Source of the DNA: Dokdonella koreensis DS-123
Lineage (GTDB): Bacteria > Pseudomonadota > Gammaproteobacteria > Xanthomonadales > Rhodanobacteraceae
Reading direction: 5' to 3'
DNA length: 64,000 nucleotides
NCBI RefSeq assembly: GCF_001632775.1
Contig: NZ_CP015249.1
Coordinates: 3,824,686 to 3,888,685, forward strand
Part shown: piece by piece, positions 51,913 to 59,849 of the stretch
How the letters are laid out: each line of letters begins with the position of its first letter
Position numbering within the stretch: the first letter of the stretch is position 1
Program-made: the position numbers and the translations under genes
Notes under the pieces: generated by a model
What the model saw: only the letters and a program-made list of their open reading frames with translations
Told to the model about the DNA's origin: nothing
Databases searched by the model: none

Positions 51913-52518
51913 ATGAAAATGCGTCGTTGCATCCCGTTGCTGCCGTTGCTGGCCTGTGCCATTGCACTTCCGGTCCAGGCCGAGAAGATCGACGCTCCAC
52001 GCATCGGCGCGCCGGTGCCGCCGTCGCAGGCGCCCACTGCCGATACGCCGATCAGCTACCCGGGCGGCCCGGTGCCGGCCAACGTCACCGGCACGCTCGG
52101 CCCCGGCAGCGCGACGTTCAACCGGCCGTTGTCCGGATGCACCAGCCTTTCGGCGGTCGGCACGGCCACGCCGTACGACACGATCACGCTGACCAATACC
52201 GGCGCCAGCGCCGCCAGCATCAACCTGGCGATGGGTGCGGCCGGCACGCCGACGACCTGCGCGTCCGGCGCGGCCGGTTCGGATACGTTCGTGGCGGTCT
52301 ACAACGGCAGCTTCAATCCGGCCAGCCCGCTGGCCAACTGCGCCTTCGCCGAGGACGACGTCAACGGTCCCTGCGCGGCGGTCAGCAACGTCCCGGTCGC
52401 GCCGGGCGCCACGATCGTCATCGTGCTGACGACGTTCTACAACGAAGCCTCGTTCGCCTACGAAGCCTCGTTCGCCGGCACCACGCCGGTCACGCTGCAA
52501 AGCTTCAGCGTCGAGTAG
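51913..52518 (+). CDS. Secreted beta-sandwich protein, paralogue of the 8.1 kb protein
   Basis: The protein has 201 residues. A signal peptide (MKMRRCIPLLPLLACAIALPVQAE) precedes a Pro-rich linker and a beta-sandwich rich in Thr, Ser and Ala, with four cysteines that may pair. The tail TPVTLQSFSVE matches the FPVTLNEFRID tail of the protein at 8.1 kb. Both proteins share size, linker type and the pre-tail strand, so they look like one lineage-specific secreted family. GGGG lies 8 bases before the ATG. No catalytic motif is seen. Confidence 0.72.
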   Translation: MKMRRCIPLLPLLACAIALPVQAEKIDAPRIGAPVPPSQAPTADTPISYPGGPVPANVTGTLGPGSATFNRPLSGCTSLSAVGTATPYDTITLTNTGASAASINLAMGAAGTPTTCASGAAGSDTFVAVYNGSFNPASPLANCAFAEDDVNGPCAAVSNVPVAPGATIVIVLTTFYNEASFAYEASFAGTTPVTLQSFSVE

Positions 52519-52574
52519 CCCCTGCGGCGGCCGCTGCCTGCGGGCGGCGGCCGTGCCGGTGCGGCGGATGGAGG

Positions 52575-53519
52575 TCAGCGGCGGTCGGCAGGCGCTGCCG
52601 CGGCAGCGTCCCAGAAGTCGTGGAAGTTGAACCAGTTGTCGGGGTGCTCGCGCACGATCCGCTCCAGGCGGTGGGCATAGCGCTGCACGGCGGCCTGCAG
52701 TTCGGCGTCGCGGTCGGCGCGCGCGAAGGCGAGCTCGTCGGCGAAGACCTCGAAGGCGAGGTCGTAGCGGGCACCGCCACGATAGATCCCCCAGCACAGG
52801 ATCACCGGCACCTTCAGCAGTGCGGCGACCAGGAACGGTGCTGTCGGGAAACGCGCCGGGGCGCCGAGGAAATCGACGGCGACGGTGTTCTCGTGCGGCC
52901 GGGCCCGATCGGCCAGCACGGCGACCATCGCCCCTTCGCGCAGTGCGCGGTCGATCGCGAAGACCAGTTCCGGCCCCGGCCGCGAGGCGTCGATGACGCG
53001 GCCGGCCAGGGTGGGATTGAGCGCGTGCAGCAGCTCGGTCATCGCCGGCGTCTTCTGCGTATCGAGCACCACGCGTACATCCAGGTCGGCGCGGCTGCCG
53101 GGGAGCGCGCGCAGCACCTCGAAACTGCCCACGTGCGCACCGAGCAGCAGGATGCCGCGGTCCGGCCGCAGCCGCGCGCGCAGGTCGTCCAGGCCGGCCA
53201 CGCGCACGTCGAAGCGGCGGTGGCGCCCGGCCAGCAGGTAGACGCGGTCGAGCGTGGTCGCGGCGTAGGCGTGCAGATGGCGCAGCACGGCCCAGGCGCT
53301 GGGTGGACGGCCGGTGACGCGTGCCAGGAAAGCCCGCGAGGCCCGCCGCTCCGGCGCCCGCCGCAGGAAGAAGTACAGCGTGACCGGATACAGCAGCGCG
53401 CGCGCGAGCGGGCGGCCGCCACGCAGCGCGATCGTGCGCAGCAGCCACAGCGCAAAGCGCCCGCCGCCTTCGGGTCGGTCGCTCCAGTGCTCGCCGGCGG
53501 GTCGCGCCGATTCGGTCAT
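52575..53519 (-). CDS. Lipid A lauroyl/myristoyl-type acyltransferase, pigment locus
   Basis: The protein has 314 residues in the LpxL/HtrB acyltransferase fold. GILLLGAHVGSFEVLRAL carries a HxxxxE-type catalytic motif, VLADRARPHENTVAVDFLGAPARFPTAPF is the usual substrate segment, and the end reads DNWFNFHDFWD. In aryl-polyene loci such enzymes are thought to attach the polyene or a fatty acid to the lipid carrier. A second family member lies at 58.9 kb. This one is transcribed away from the cluster. GGGGAG precedes the ATG. Confidence 0.85.
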   Translation of the reverse strand: MTESARPAGEHWSDRPEGGGRFALWLLRTIALRGGRPLARALLYPVTLYFFLRRAPERRASRAFLARVTGRPPSAWAVLRHLHAYAATTLDRVYLLAGRHRRFDVRVAGLDDLRARLRPDRGILLLGAHVGSFEVLRALPGSRADLDVRVVLDTQKTPAMTELLHALNPTLAGRVIDASRPGPELVFAIDRALREGAMVAVLADRARPHENTVAVDFLGAPARFPTAPFLVAALLKVPVILCWGIYRGGARYDLAFEVFADELAFARADRDAELQAAVQRYAHRLERIVREHPDNWFNFHDFWDAAAAAPADRR

Positions 53520-53681
53520 CGCTTGGCTCCCCGGCCTTCGTGAACGCGCCCGCGATGCCGGACGCCGTGACCGCATGCGGCGCCGACCGGGCCGCGTGCG
53601 GCCGGCGAGGATAGCAGGGCCGGTTGCCGCACCGATCACGTAAGATGCGCGGTTTGCGAGGGGCGGCGCGGTTTTGCACGA

Positions 53682-54392
53682 ATGACGATGCGTTTCGGGG
53701 TGTCTCATTGGGCGATGTGGCCGGAACGGCTGGCCGAACCGGCATCGCCCGGGGCCGCCGGCGGCGATCCGTTGCCCGCCCTGGCGGCGATGCCGGCGAT
53801 GATGCGGCGGCGGGTGGAGCCGCTCGGCCGCATCGCCCTGCACGCGGCCTACGCCAGCCGCGGCGCCGACGCGCCGCTGCCGGTCGTCTTCGCCTCGCGC
53901 TATGGCGACGTGGCACGCTCGATCACGTTGCTGCGCCAACTGGTGGGCGGCGAGACGCCGTCGCCGACGGCGTTCAGCTTGTCGGTCCACAACGCGATCG
54001 GCGCGCTGTGGTCGATCGCCTCGGGCGATACGGCGCCGTACACGGCGATCGCGGCCGGCGACGAAACGGTGGAAGCGGCGTTCATCGAGGCGCTGGGCCT
54101 GCTGGCCGACGGAACGCCGGCGGCGATGGTGGTGTGCTACGACGAGCCGCTGCCGCCGCCATACGACATCTACGCCGGGCACGCCGACACGGCGCATGCC
54201 TGGGCCTGCCGCGTGGCACCGATAGACGAAGGCGGCTTCAGCCTGACCTCGCGTTTGGCCGGCACGGACGCGGTGGCCGCACCGGCGGACCGCGTGGCCG
54301 ACCGCCGCGTGCTGGAGTTCTTCCATTCGGACGCCGAGCGCCTGACCCACCAGGCCGGTGCACGCGTATGGGAGTGGCGGCGCCATGCGTGA
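53682..54392 (+). CDS. Ketosynthase-like chain-length factor (ApeC type)
   Basis: The protein has 236 residues, a short thiolase-fold protein of the Ketoacyl-synt_2 family with RIALHAAYASRG, VVFASRYGDVARSITLLRQL and FSLSVHNAIGALWSIA. The Cys-His-His triad of active ketosynthases is missing, so it should be the non-catalytic partner of a full ketosynthase. In characterised aryl-polyene systems ApeC pairs with the ketosynthase ApeO in this way. The partner is not in the window and is expected beyond the right edge. Start at 53682 or at the ATG two codons later. TAAGAT at 53641-53646 may be the -10 box of the operon. Confidence 0.82.
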   Translation: MTMRFGVSHWAMWPERLAEPASPGAAGGDPLPALAAMPAMMRRRVEPLGRIALHAAYASRGADAPLPVVFASRYGDVARSITLLRQLVGGETPSPTAFSLSVHNAIGALWSIASGDTAPYTAIAAGDETVEAAFIEALGLLADGTPAAMVVCYDEPLPPPYDIYAGHADTAHAWACRVAPIDEGGFSLTSRLAGTDAVAAPADRVADRRVLEFFHSDAERLTHQAGARVWEWRRHA

Positions 54393-55206
54393 GGCGATCG
54401 ATCGCGGCTGGCGGGTGATCGGCACCGGGCTGTCGTTCGCGACGTTCGGCGTCGGCGGCGTGCTGCTGGGGCTGGTGTGGTTTCCGCTGCTGGGGCTCAT
54501 CGTCCGCGACCGCGCGCGCCGGACGCGCCTGGCGCGGCGCTCGGTGCACCATGCCTTCCGGCTGTTCGTCGAATGGATGCGCGTGCTCGGCGTGCTGGAC
54601 TATCGCGTCGAGGGCCTGGAGCGGCTGGACCGCAAGGGCCTGCTGATCCTGGCCAACCACCCCACCCTGCTCGACGTGGTGTTCCTGGTCTCGCTGGTGC
54701 CGGAGGCGGACTGCGTGGTGCGCTCGGGGCTGGCGCGCAATCCGTTCACGCGCGGTCCGGTGCGTGCGACCGACTACCTCTGCAACGACTCGGGCGCAGG
54801 CCTGATCGAGGACTGCATCGCCTCGCTGAAGGCGGGCAGCAACCTCATCATCTTCCCGGAAGGCACGCGCACGCCGGTGGACGGGCCGATGAAGCTGCAG
54901 CGCGGCGCGGGGAACATCGCGGCCCGGGCGCCGTGCGACATCACGCCGGTGACGATCCGCTGCGTGCCGCGCAGCCTGACCAAGGGCCTGCCGTGGTGGC
55001 GCGTGCCGCCGCGGCGCATGCAGTACACGATCCGCGTCGGCGAGGACATCCCGGTGGCCGGCTTCCTCGAAGCGGCCGGCGGCGAGGCGAGCGTGGCCGC
55101 GCGCCGGATCACCGATGGCCTGCACCGCTATTTCTCGTCCTTGGACGAGCCCGGGGAGGCCTTCTCGCCCCTGGCGGAAGCGCGACAGCAGCCGACGGCG
55201 GGATGA
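54385..55206 (+). CDS. 1-acylglycerol-3-phosphate acyltransferase-like enzyme
   Basis: The protein has 273 residues: an N-terminal membrane segment (about 12-35), then the PlsC fold with NHPTLLD (HX4D catalytic motif) and FPEGTRT (acceptor binding). It belongs to the acyltransferases regularly found in aryl-polyene clusters, where it may make or modify the lipid anchor. It overlaps the chain-length-factor gene by 8 bases. A 135-base gap with an AT-rich patch separates it from the ACP genes. Confidence 0.88.
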   Translation: MREAIDRGWRVIGTGLSFATFGVGGVLLGLVWFPLLGLIVRDRARRTRLARRSVHHAFRLFVEWMRVLGVLDYRVEGLERLDRKGLLILANHPTLLDVVFLVSLVPEADCVVRSGLARNPFTRGPVRATDYLCNDSGAGLIEDCIASLKAGSNLIIFPEGTRTPVDGPMKLQRGAGNIAARAPCDITPVTIRCVPRSLTKGLPWWRVPPRRMQYTIRVGEDIPVAGFLEAAGGEASVAARRITDGLHRYFSSLDEPGEAFSPLAEARQQPTAG

Positions 55207-55341
55207 ACCGGGGTCCCGGCCCGCGGCGCGGGCCGGCCGGCGACCGTGCGCTCGGCCGGCCGGACGCGCGGCATCCACCCCCAAAAAGTTCTTAACACCC
55301 TCTAAACTTCGCCCCCACCGAACACCAGGGCCCCATCCCCC

Positions 55342-55605
55342 ATGCACGACCCGCTGGAGCAGGAGATCAAGCTGTTGATCATCGAGGCGCTCAACCTGGA
55401 AGACGTCGACGCTGCCGACATCGACCCGGAGGCCCCGCTGTTCGTCGACGGCCTGGGGCTGGACTCGATCGATGCGCTGGAGCTGGGCCTGGCCCTGCAG
55501 AAGCGCTACGGCGTGACGCTGTCGGCCGAGTCGGAGGAAACCCGCCGCCATTTTGCCAGCGTCCGCGCCCTGGCCGGCTTCGTCGCCGCCTCGCGGACTG
55601 CGTGA
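55342..55605 (+). CDS. Acyl carrier protein 1 of the pigment cluster
   Basis: The 87-residue protein has the ACP helix pattern and phosphopantetheine site GLDSIDALEL, with Ser42. It is one of two ACPs that carry the growing polyene chain. The ribosome-binding region upstream contains a CAGGGCC sequence. AT-rich DNA at about 55,280-55,310 (TTAACACCCTCTAAACT) could hold a second promoter. The next ACP starts 14 bases after its stop. Confidence 0.92.
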   Translation: MHDPLEQEIKLLIIEALNLEDVDAADIDPEAPLFVDGLGLDSIDALELGLALQKRYGVTLSAESEETRRHFASVRALAGFVAASRTA

Positions 55606-55619
55606 ACCCCGGAAAACCC

Positions 55620-55865
55620 ATGACCCCCGAGGACATCTTCCAGCGCCTGTCGGCGATCCTGCAGGAAACCTTCGAGATCGACCCGGCCGCGATCCGGCCG
55701 GAGGCGCGGCTGTACGAGGACCTGGACATCGACAGCATCGATGCGGTCGACCTGATCGTGAAGCTCAAGCCGATCGTCGGCGTGCGCCTGCAACCGGATG
55801 CGTTCAAGTCGGTGCGCACGCTGCAGGATGTCGTCGACGCGCTGCACGGCCTGCTCAACGACTGA
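55620..55865 (+). CDS. Acyl carrier protein 2 of the pigment cluster
   Basis: The 81-residue protein has phosphopantetheine Ser39 in DLDIDSIDAVDLI. Paired ACPs are the rule in aryl-polyene clusters (ApeE/ApeF), where one may take starter loading and the other elongation. The ATG is preferred to an upstream GTG at 55602 because MTPEDIF is a usual ACP start and GGAAAACCC lies before it. It is 75 bases from the COG4648 gene. Confidence 0.92.
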   Translation: MTPEDIFQRLSAILQETFEIDPAAIRPEARLYEDLDIDSIDAVDLIVKLKPIVGVRLQPDAFKSVRTLQDVVDALHGLLND

Positions 55866-55940
55866 GCGTGCCGTGACCCGACCTGCCGCGCCCGGCATTG
55901 CGCCGCCGCACCGCGGCCGGCCGGCGCACCCGCTGCCGCC

Positions 55941-56498
55941 ATGCGCGTCGCACTGATCGCCCTGCTGACGCTGGCCTATCCGCTGCTGGTGTGGCTGGGC
56001 ATGGCGCATTTCGAGCCGCGCTGGCTGGCCGTGCTGCTGGCGGCGCTGGCGCTGGCGCGGGCGGCGGCCACGCGCGAGCGGCTCTGGCTGGTCGCCGCGG
56101 CGGGGGCGCTGGGCCTGGCGGCGTTCGCTGCGTTCGGCAACGCGCTGCTGCCGCTCAAGCTGTACCCGGCGCTGGTCAATGCGGTGCTGCTGGCGGTGTT
56201 CGCCGCCAGCCTGATCCATCCGCCGAGCGCGATCGAGCGCCTGGCACGGCTGCGCGAGCCGGACCTGGCGCCGGCTGCGGTCGCCTATACGCGCAAGGTC
56301 ACCTGGGTGTGGTGCGGCTTCTTCGTCCTCAACGGCAGCCTGGCGCTGGCGACGGCGCTGTGGGCCGATGCGGCCACCTGGGCGCTCTACAACGGCCTGA
56401 TCGCGTATGGGCTGATCGGCGCGCTGTTCGCCGGCGAATGGCTGGTGCGCCGGCGCGTACGCGCGCGCCACGCGGCGGCTTCGCGGGGCGGACGATGA
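55941..56498 (+). CDS. COG4648 membrane protein of the pigment cluster
   Basis: The protein has 185 residues and five or six hydrophobic helices with charged loops. It carries the conserved YTRKVTWVWCGFFVLNGSLA near the C-terminal half. COG4648 proteins are found almost only in aryl-polyene and xanthomonadin clusters. Their role is unknown. Its stop overlaps the ATG of the ligase-dehydratase gene (ATGA), suggesting tight stoichiometry. Confidence 0.85.
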   Translation: MRVALIALLTLAYPLLVWLGMAHFEPRWLAVLLAALALARAAATRERLWLVAAAGALGLAAFAAFGNALLPLKLYPALVNAVLLAVFAASLIHPPSAIERLARLREPDLAPAAVAYTRKVTWVWCGFFVLNGSLALATALWADAATWALYNGLIAYGLIGALFAGEWLVRRRVRARHAAASRGGR

Positions 56499-58180
56499 CG
56501 GCGGCGCCGTTCATCGCCCTGGACCGCCTGCTGGCCGAGGGGCGTGCGCCGGACCACCCGGTGGCGCTGCGCGCCGGCACGGTGCTGACGTTCGCCGACT
56601 TCGCGGCCGCCGCGGCGGCCTGGCGGACGTGCTTCGCGGCGGCCGCCAGGACCGATGCGGCGCTCTACTTCGAGGACAGCTTCGACTTCGCCGCGGCGCT
56701 GTTCGGCGCCTGGCATGCCGGGACGCGGGTATGGCTGCCGGCCGACACGCTGCCGGCGACGCGCGCGCGCCTGGACGCCTGCGTGGGCGCCTGGGCCGGC
56801 GACGTGCCGGCCGCCCTGGCGCCGCGGACGGCGGCAGCCGCGGACTGGAACACGCTGGACCCGGACTGGGACGGCCTGGCGGTCTATACCTCGGGCTCCA
56901 GCGGCGAGCCGGTGGCCATCGGCAAGCGGTTGCGGCAGGTGTTCGACGAGGCGGCGACGCTCGAGCAGGCCTTCCCGGCGCTCGGGCCGGCCGCGGTCGT
57001 CGAGGCGACGGTCTCGCACCAGCACATCTACGGCCTGCTGTTCCGCGTGCTGTGGCCGCTGGCGGCCGGGCGGCCGTTCGCGACGGCCCGCCTGGCGTTC
57101 CCGGAGGACATCGTGGCGGCGCTGGGACGGCGCCCGGCGGTGCTGGTGGCCAGTCCCGCCCACTTGAAGCGCCTGCCGCCGAACCTGCCGTGGGACGCGG
57201 CACGCACGCAGCTGCGGGGGCTTTTCTCGTCCGGCGGCCCGCTGCCGGCCGAGGCGCTGCCGGACTGCCGCCGCCTGCTCGGCCGGGCGCCGACCGAGGT
57301 CTACGGCAGCTCCGAGACCGGCGGCATCGCCTGGCGCCGGCGCGAGGACACGGACGAGGCGCCGTGGCAACCGCTGCCCGGCGTGGCGATCCGCATCGAC
57401 GCCGACCAGCTGTGGGTCCGCTCGCCGCACCTGGCGGACACGGACTGGCAGCCGAGCGCGGACCGCGCGCGGGCGGAAGGCGCGGGCTTCGTGCTGCTCG
57501 GCCGCAGCGACCGCATCGCCAAGATCGAGGAGAAGCGCATCTCGCTGGACGCGATCGAGCACGCCCTGGCCACCGACGATCGGGTCGAAGCGGCACGCCT
57601 GGTGGTGCTGCCCGGCGCGCGCAGCCAGATCGGCGCGGTGGTGGTGCCCAGCGCGGCGGGCTGGGCCTGCCTGGACGCGCATGGCCGCCGTGCATTCAAC
57701 ACCGCCCTGCGCGATGCGCTGGCCGGCCACGTGGAAGCCAGCGCCCGCCCGCGCCGCTGGCGCGCGACCTGGGCGCTGCCGGTGAACAGCCAGGGCAAGA
57801 CCACCGAGGCGGCACTGCTGGCGCTGTTCGACCCGCGACGGCCGTTCGCGCGCCTGCTGACGCGTGATGCATGCCAGGCGCGCCTGCGGCTGGTGGCGGA
57901 CGCCACCCTGCCCTGGTTCGACGGTCATTTCCCGCAGGCGCCGATTCTCCCGGGCGTGACCCAGGTCGACTGGGCGATCGGCTTCGGCCGCGAGCTGTTC
58001 GCGCTGCCGGCGCGGTTCGAAGGCCTGGAGGCACTGAAGTTCCAGCAGGTCATCGTGCCGGGTGCCGATCTGCTGCTGGAGCTGGAGTTCGTGCCCGAGC
58101 GTGGCCAGCTCGCATTCCGGCTGGGCTCGGCGGCCGGCGCCCACGCCAGCGGCCGCATCGTCTTTTCCGGATCGCCATGA
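56495..58180 (+). CDS. Acyl-CoA/ACP ligase fused to hot-dog dehydratase
   Basis: The protein has 561 residues. Residues 1-about 440 form an AMP-forming ligase: P-loop YTSGSSGEPVAIGKR, YGSSETGGIAWRR and late lysine region VNSQGKTTE. The last about 120 are a 3-hydroxyacyl-ACP dehydratase-like domain, LPWFDGHFPQAPILPGVTQVDWA, with His in GHFP. In aryl-polyene systems these functions (ApeH and ApeI) load the aryl starter and dehydrate the chain. One polypeptide doing both links starter loading to elongation. It is coupled to genes on both sides by ATGA overlaps. Confidence 0.9.
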   Translation: MTAAPFIALDRLLAEGRAPDHPVALRAGTVLTFADFAAAAAAWRTCFAAAARTDAALYFEDSFDFAAALFGAWHAGTRVWLPADTLPATRARLDACVGAWAGDVPAALAPRTAAAADWNTLDPDWDGLAVYTSGSSGEPVAIGKRLRQVFDEAATLEQAFPALGPAAVVEATVSHQHIYGLLFRVLWPLAAGRPFATARLAFPEDIVAALGRRPAVLVASPAHLKRLPPNLPWDAARTQLRGLFSSGGPLPAEALPDCRRLLGRAPTEVYGSSETGGIAWRRREDTDEAPWQPLPGVAIRIDADQLWVRSPHLADTDWQPSADRARAEGAGFVLLGRSDRIAKIEEKRISLDAIEHALATDDRVEAARLVVLPGARSQIGAVVVPSAAGWACLDAHGRRAFNTALRDALAGHVEASARPRRWRATWALPVNSQGKTTEAALLALFDPRRPFARLLTRDACQARLRLVADATLPWFDGHFPQAPILPGVTQVDWAIGFGRELFALPARFEGLEALKFQQVIVPGADLLLELEFVPERGQLAFRLGSAAGAHASGRIVFSGSP

Positions 58181-58914
58181 AGACCTGCGCGGTCATCCCG
58201 GTCTACAACCACGGCGAGGCGGTGGGCGCGGTGGTGGAGGCGATCAAGGTGCACGGCCTGCCGTGCATCCTGGTCGACGACGGCAGCGAGCCGGGCTGCG
58301 CGGCCGTGCTGGACCTCCTGGCCGCGTCCGATCCGGACCGCGTGCGCCTGGTGCGCCTGGCCGTCAACCAGGGCAAGGGCGGCGCCATGATCGCCGGCTT
58401 GCGCGCGGCCCACGACTGCGGCTTCACGCACGCGCTGCAGATCGACGCCGACGGCCAGCACGACACGCGCGACATCCCGTGCTTCCTGGAACTGTCCGCG
58501 CGCCACCCCGACCGGGTGATCTGCGGCTGTCCGATCTTCGACGACTCGGTGCCCAAGGGCCGCCTGTACGGACGCTACGCGACCCACGTCTGGGTCTGGA
58601 TCAACACGCTGTCGCTGGCGATCCGCGACTCGATGTGCGGCTTCCGCGTCTATCCGCTGGCGCCGACCGTGGCCCTGATCGACCGGGTCCGGCTGGGCCG
58701 GCGCATGGATTTCGACAGCGAGGTACTGGTGCGCCTGCACTGGCGCGGCGTCGGCATCGTCAACCTGCCCACCCAGGTGCGCTACCCGGCCGACGGCGTG
58801 TCGCACTTCGACGTGCTGCGCGACAACCTGCTGATCTCGCGCATGCATGCCCGGCTGTTCTTCGGCATGCTGGCCCGCCTGCCGCAGCTGCTCTGGCGCA
58901 AGGTGGCGTCATGA
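58177..58914 (+). CDS. Family 2 glycosyltransferase of the pigment cluster
   Basis: The 245-residue GT-A enzyme has CAVIPVYNHGEAVGAVV, ILVDDGSEPG, QIDADGQHDTRD and QGKGGAMIAGL. Families of this kind in aryl-polyene loci are believed to glycosylate the head group or lipid carrier. It lacks extended membrane anchors. ATGA couples it to the ligase-dehydratase, and its stop overlaps the next ATG. It resembles the stand-alone glycosyltransferase at 50.7 kb. Confidence 0.9.
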   Translation: MKTCAVIPVYNHGEAVGAVVEAIKVHGLPCILVDDGSEPGCAAVLDLLAASDPDRVRLVRLAVNQGKGGAMIAGLRAAHDCGFTHALQIDADGQHDTRDIPCFLELSARHPDRVICGCPIFDDSVPKGRLYGRYATHVWVWINTLSLAIRDSMCGFRVYPLAPTVALIDRVRLGRRMDFDSEVLVRLHWRGVGIVNLPTQVRYPADGVSHFDVLRDNLLISRMHARLFFGMLARLPQLLWRKVAS

Positions 58915-59849
58915 GCGTGCGGCACTGGGCGCAGATCGGCGAGAACACCTTCGTCGCCGGCATCTGGCTGCTGTACTGGATCCATCGCCTGCTCGGCCGC
59001 TGGCCGTTCCGCCTGGCGCTGTACCCGGTGATCGCGGCCTACTGGCTGGCCCGCGGCGACGTGCGGGCGGCCTCGCTGCAGTACCTGGCGCGCCTGCAGG
59101 CGGCGACCGGCGCGCTCGGCCACGCGCCGACCTGGCGCGACGGCCTGCGCCACGTGGGCCTGTTCGCCGAGACGCTGCTGGACAAGCTGCTGGCGGTGTC
59201 GGGACGCTACCGCTTCGCCAACGTGCACACCGAGGGGCGCGAGGAGATCTATGCGATCGCCGGCCGCGGTGTCGGCGGCCTGCTGGTCACGGCGCACCTG
59301 GGCTGCCTGGAGATCGGCCGCGCGATGGCCGGGCACCGCGGCGTGTTCCGGCTCAACATCCTCGTGCACACGCGCCATGCGGCGCAGTTCAACCGCCTGC
59401 TCAAGCGCCTCAACCCGGACCAGGACGTCAACCTGATCGAGGTCACCGCGATCGGCCCGGAAACCGCCCTGCTGCTGGGCGAGAAGGTGGCGGCCGGCGA
59501 GTACGTGGTGATCGCCGGCGACCGCGTGCCGGTGTTCGCGAGCCAGACGGTCCAGGTCGACTTCCTCGGCCATCCGGCGCCGCTGCCGGCCGGCCCCTGG
59601 GTGCTGGCGGCCCTGCTCAAGTGCCCGGTGCACCTGCTGGCCTGCATCCACGAGCACGGCAGCTACACGATCCGCTTCGAGCCGCTGGCCGATCGCGTGG
59701 AGCTGCCGCGCGGCCGCCGCGGCGAGGCCATTGCCGACTATGCTTCGCGTTACGTCGCCGCGCTGACCGGGATGCTGAAGCGTTCACCCTATGACTGGTT
59801 CAATTTCTTCCCTTTCTGGGATCAGACGAATGGCTCCGACCGCACCTGA
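58911..59849 (+). CDS. Lipid A-type acyltransferase of the pigment cluster
   Basis: The 312-residue LpxL/HtrB-fold protein has one N-terminal membrane segment, HLGCLEIGRAMAG (the HxxxxE-type active site), IAGDRVPVF and PYDWFNFFPFWDQ at the end. It probably transfers an acyl or polyene group to a membrane lipid. Together with the divergent copy at 52.6 kb and the PlsC-type enzyme at 54.4 kb, three acyltransferases serve one locus. It overlaps the ammonia-lyase gene by 20 bases. Confidence 0.88.
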   Translation: MSVRHWAQIGENTFVAGIWLLYWIHRLLGRWPFRLALYPVIAAYWLARGDVRAASLQYLARLQAATGALGHAPTWRDGLRHVGLFAETLLDKLLAVSGRYRFANVHTEGREEIYAIAGRGVGGLLVTAHLGCLEIGRAMAGHRGVFRLNILVHTRHAAQFNRLLKRLNPDQDVNLIEVTAIGPETALLLGEKVAAGEYVVIAGDRVPVFASQTVQVDFLGHPAPLPAGPWVLAALLKCPVHLLACIHEHGSYTIRFEPLADRVELPRGRRGEAIADYASRYVAALTGMLKRSPYDWFNFFPFWDQTNGSDRT

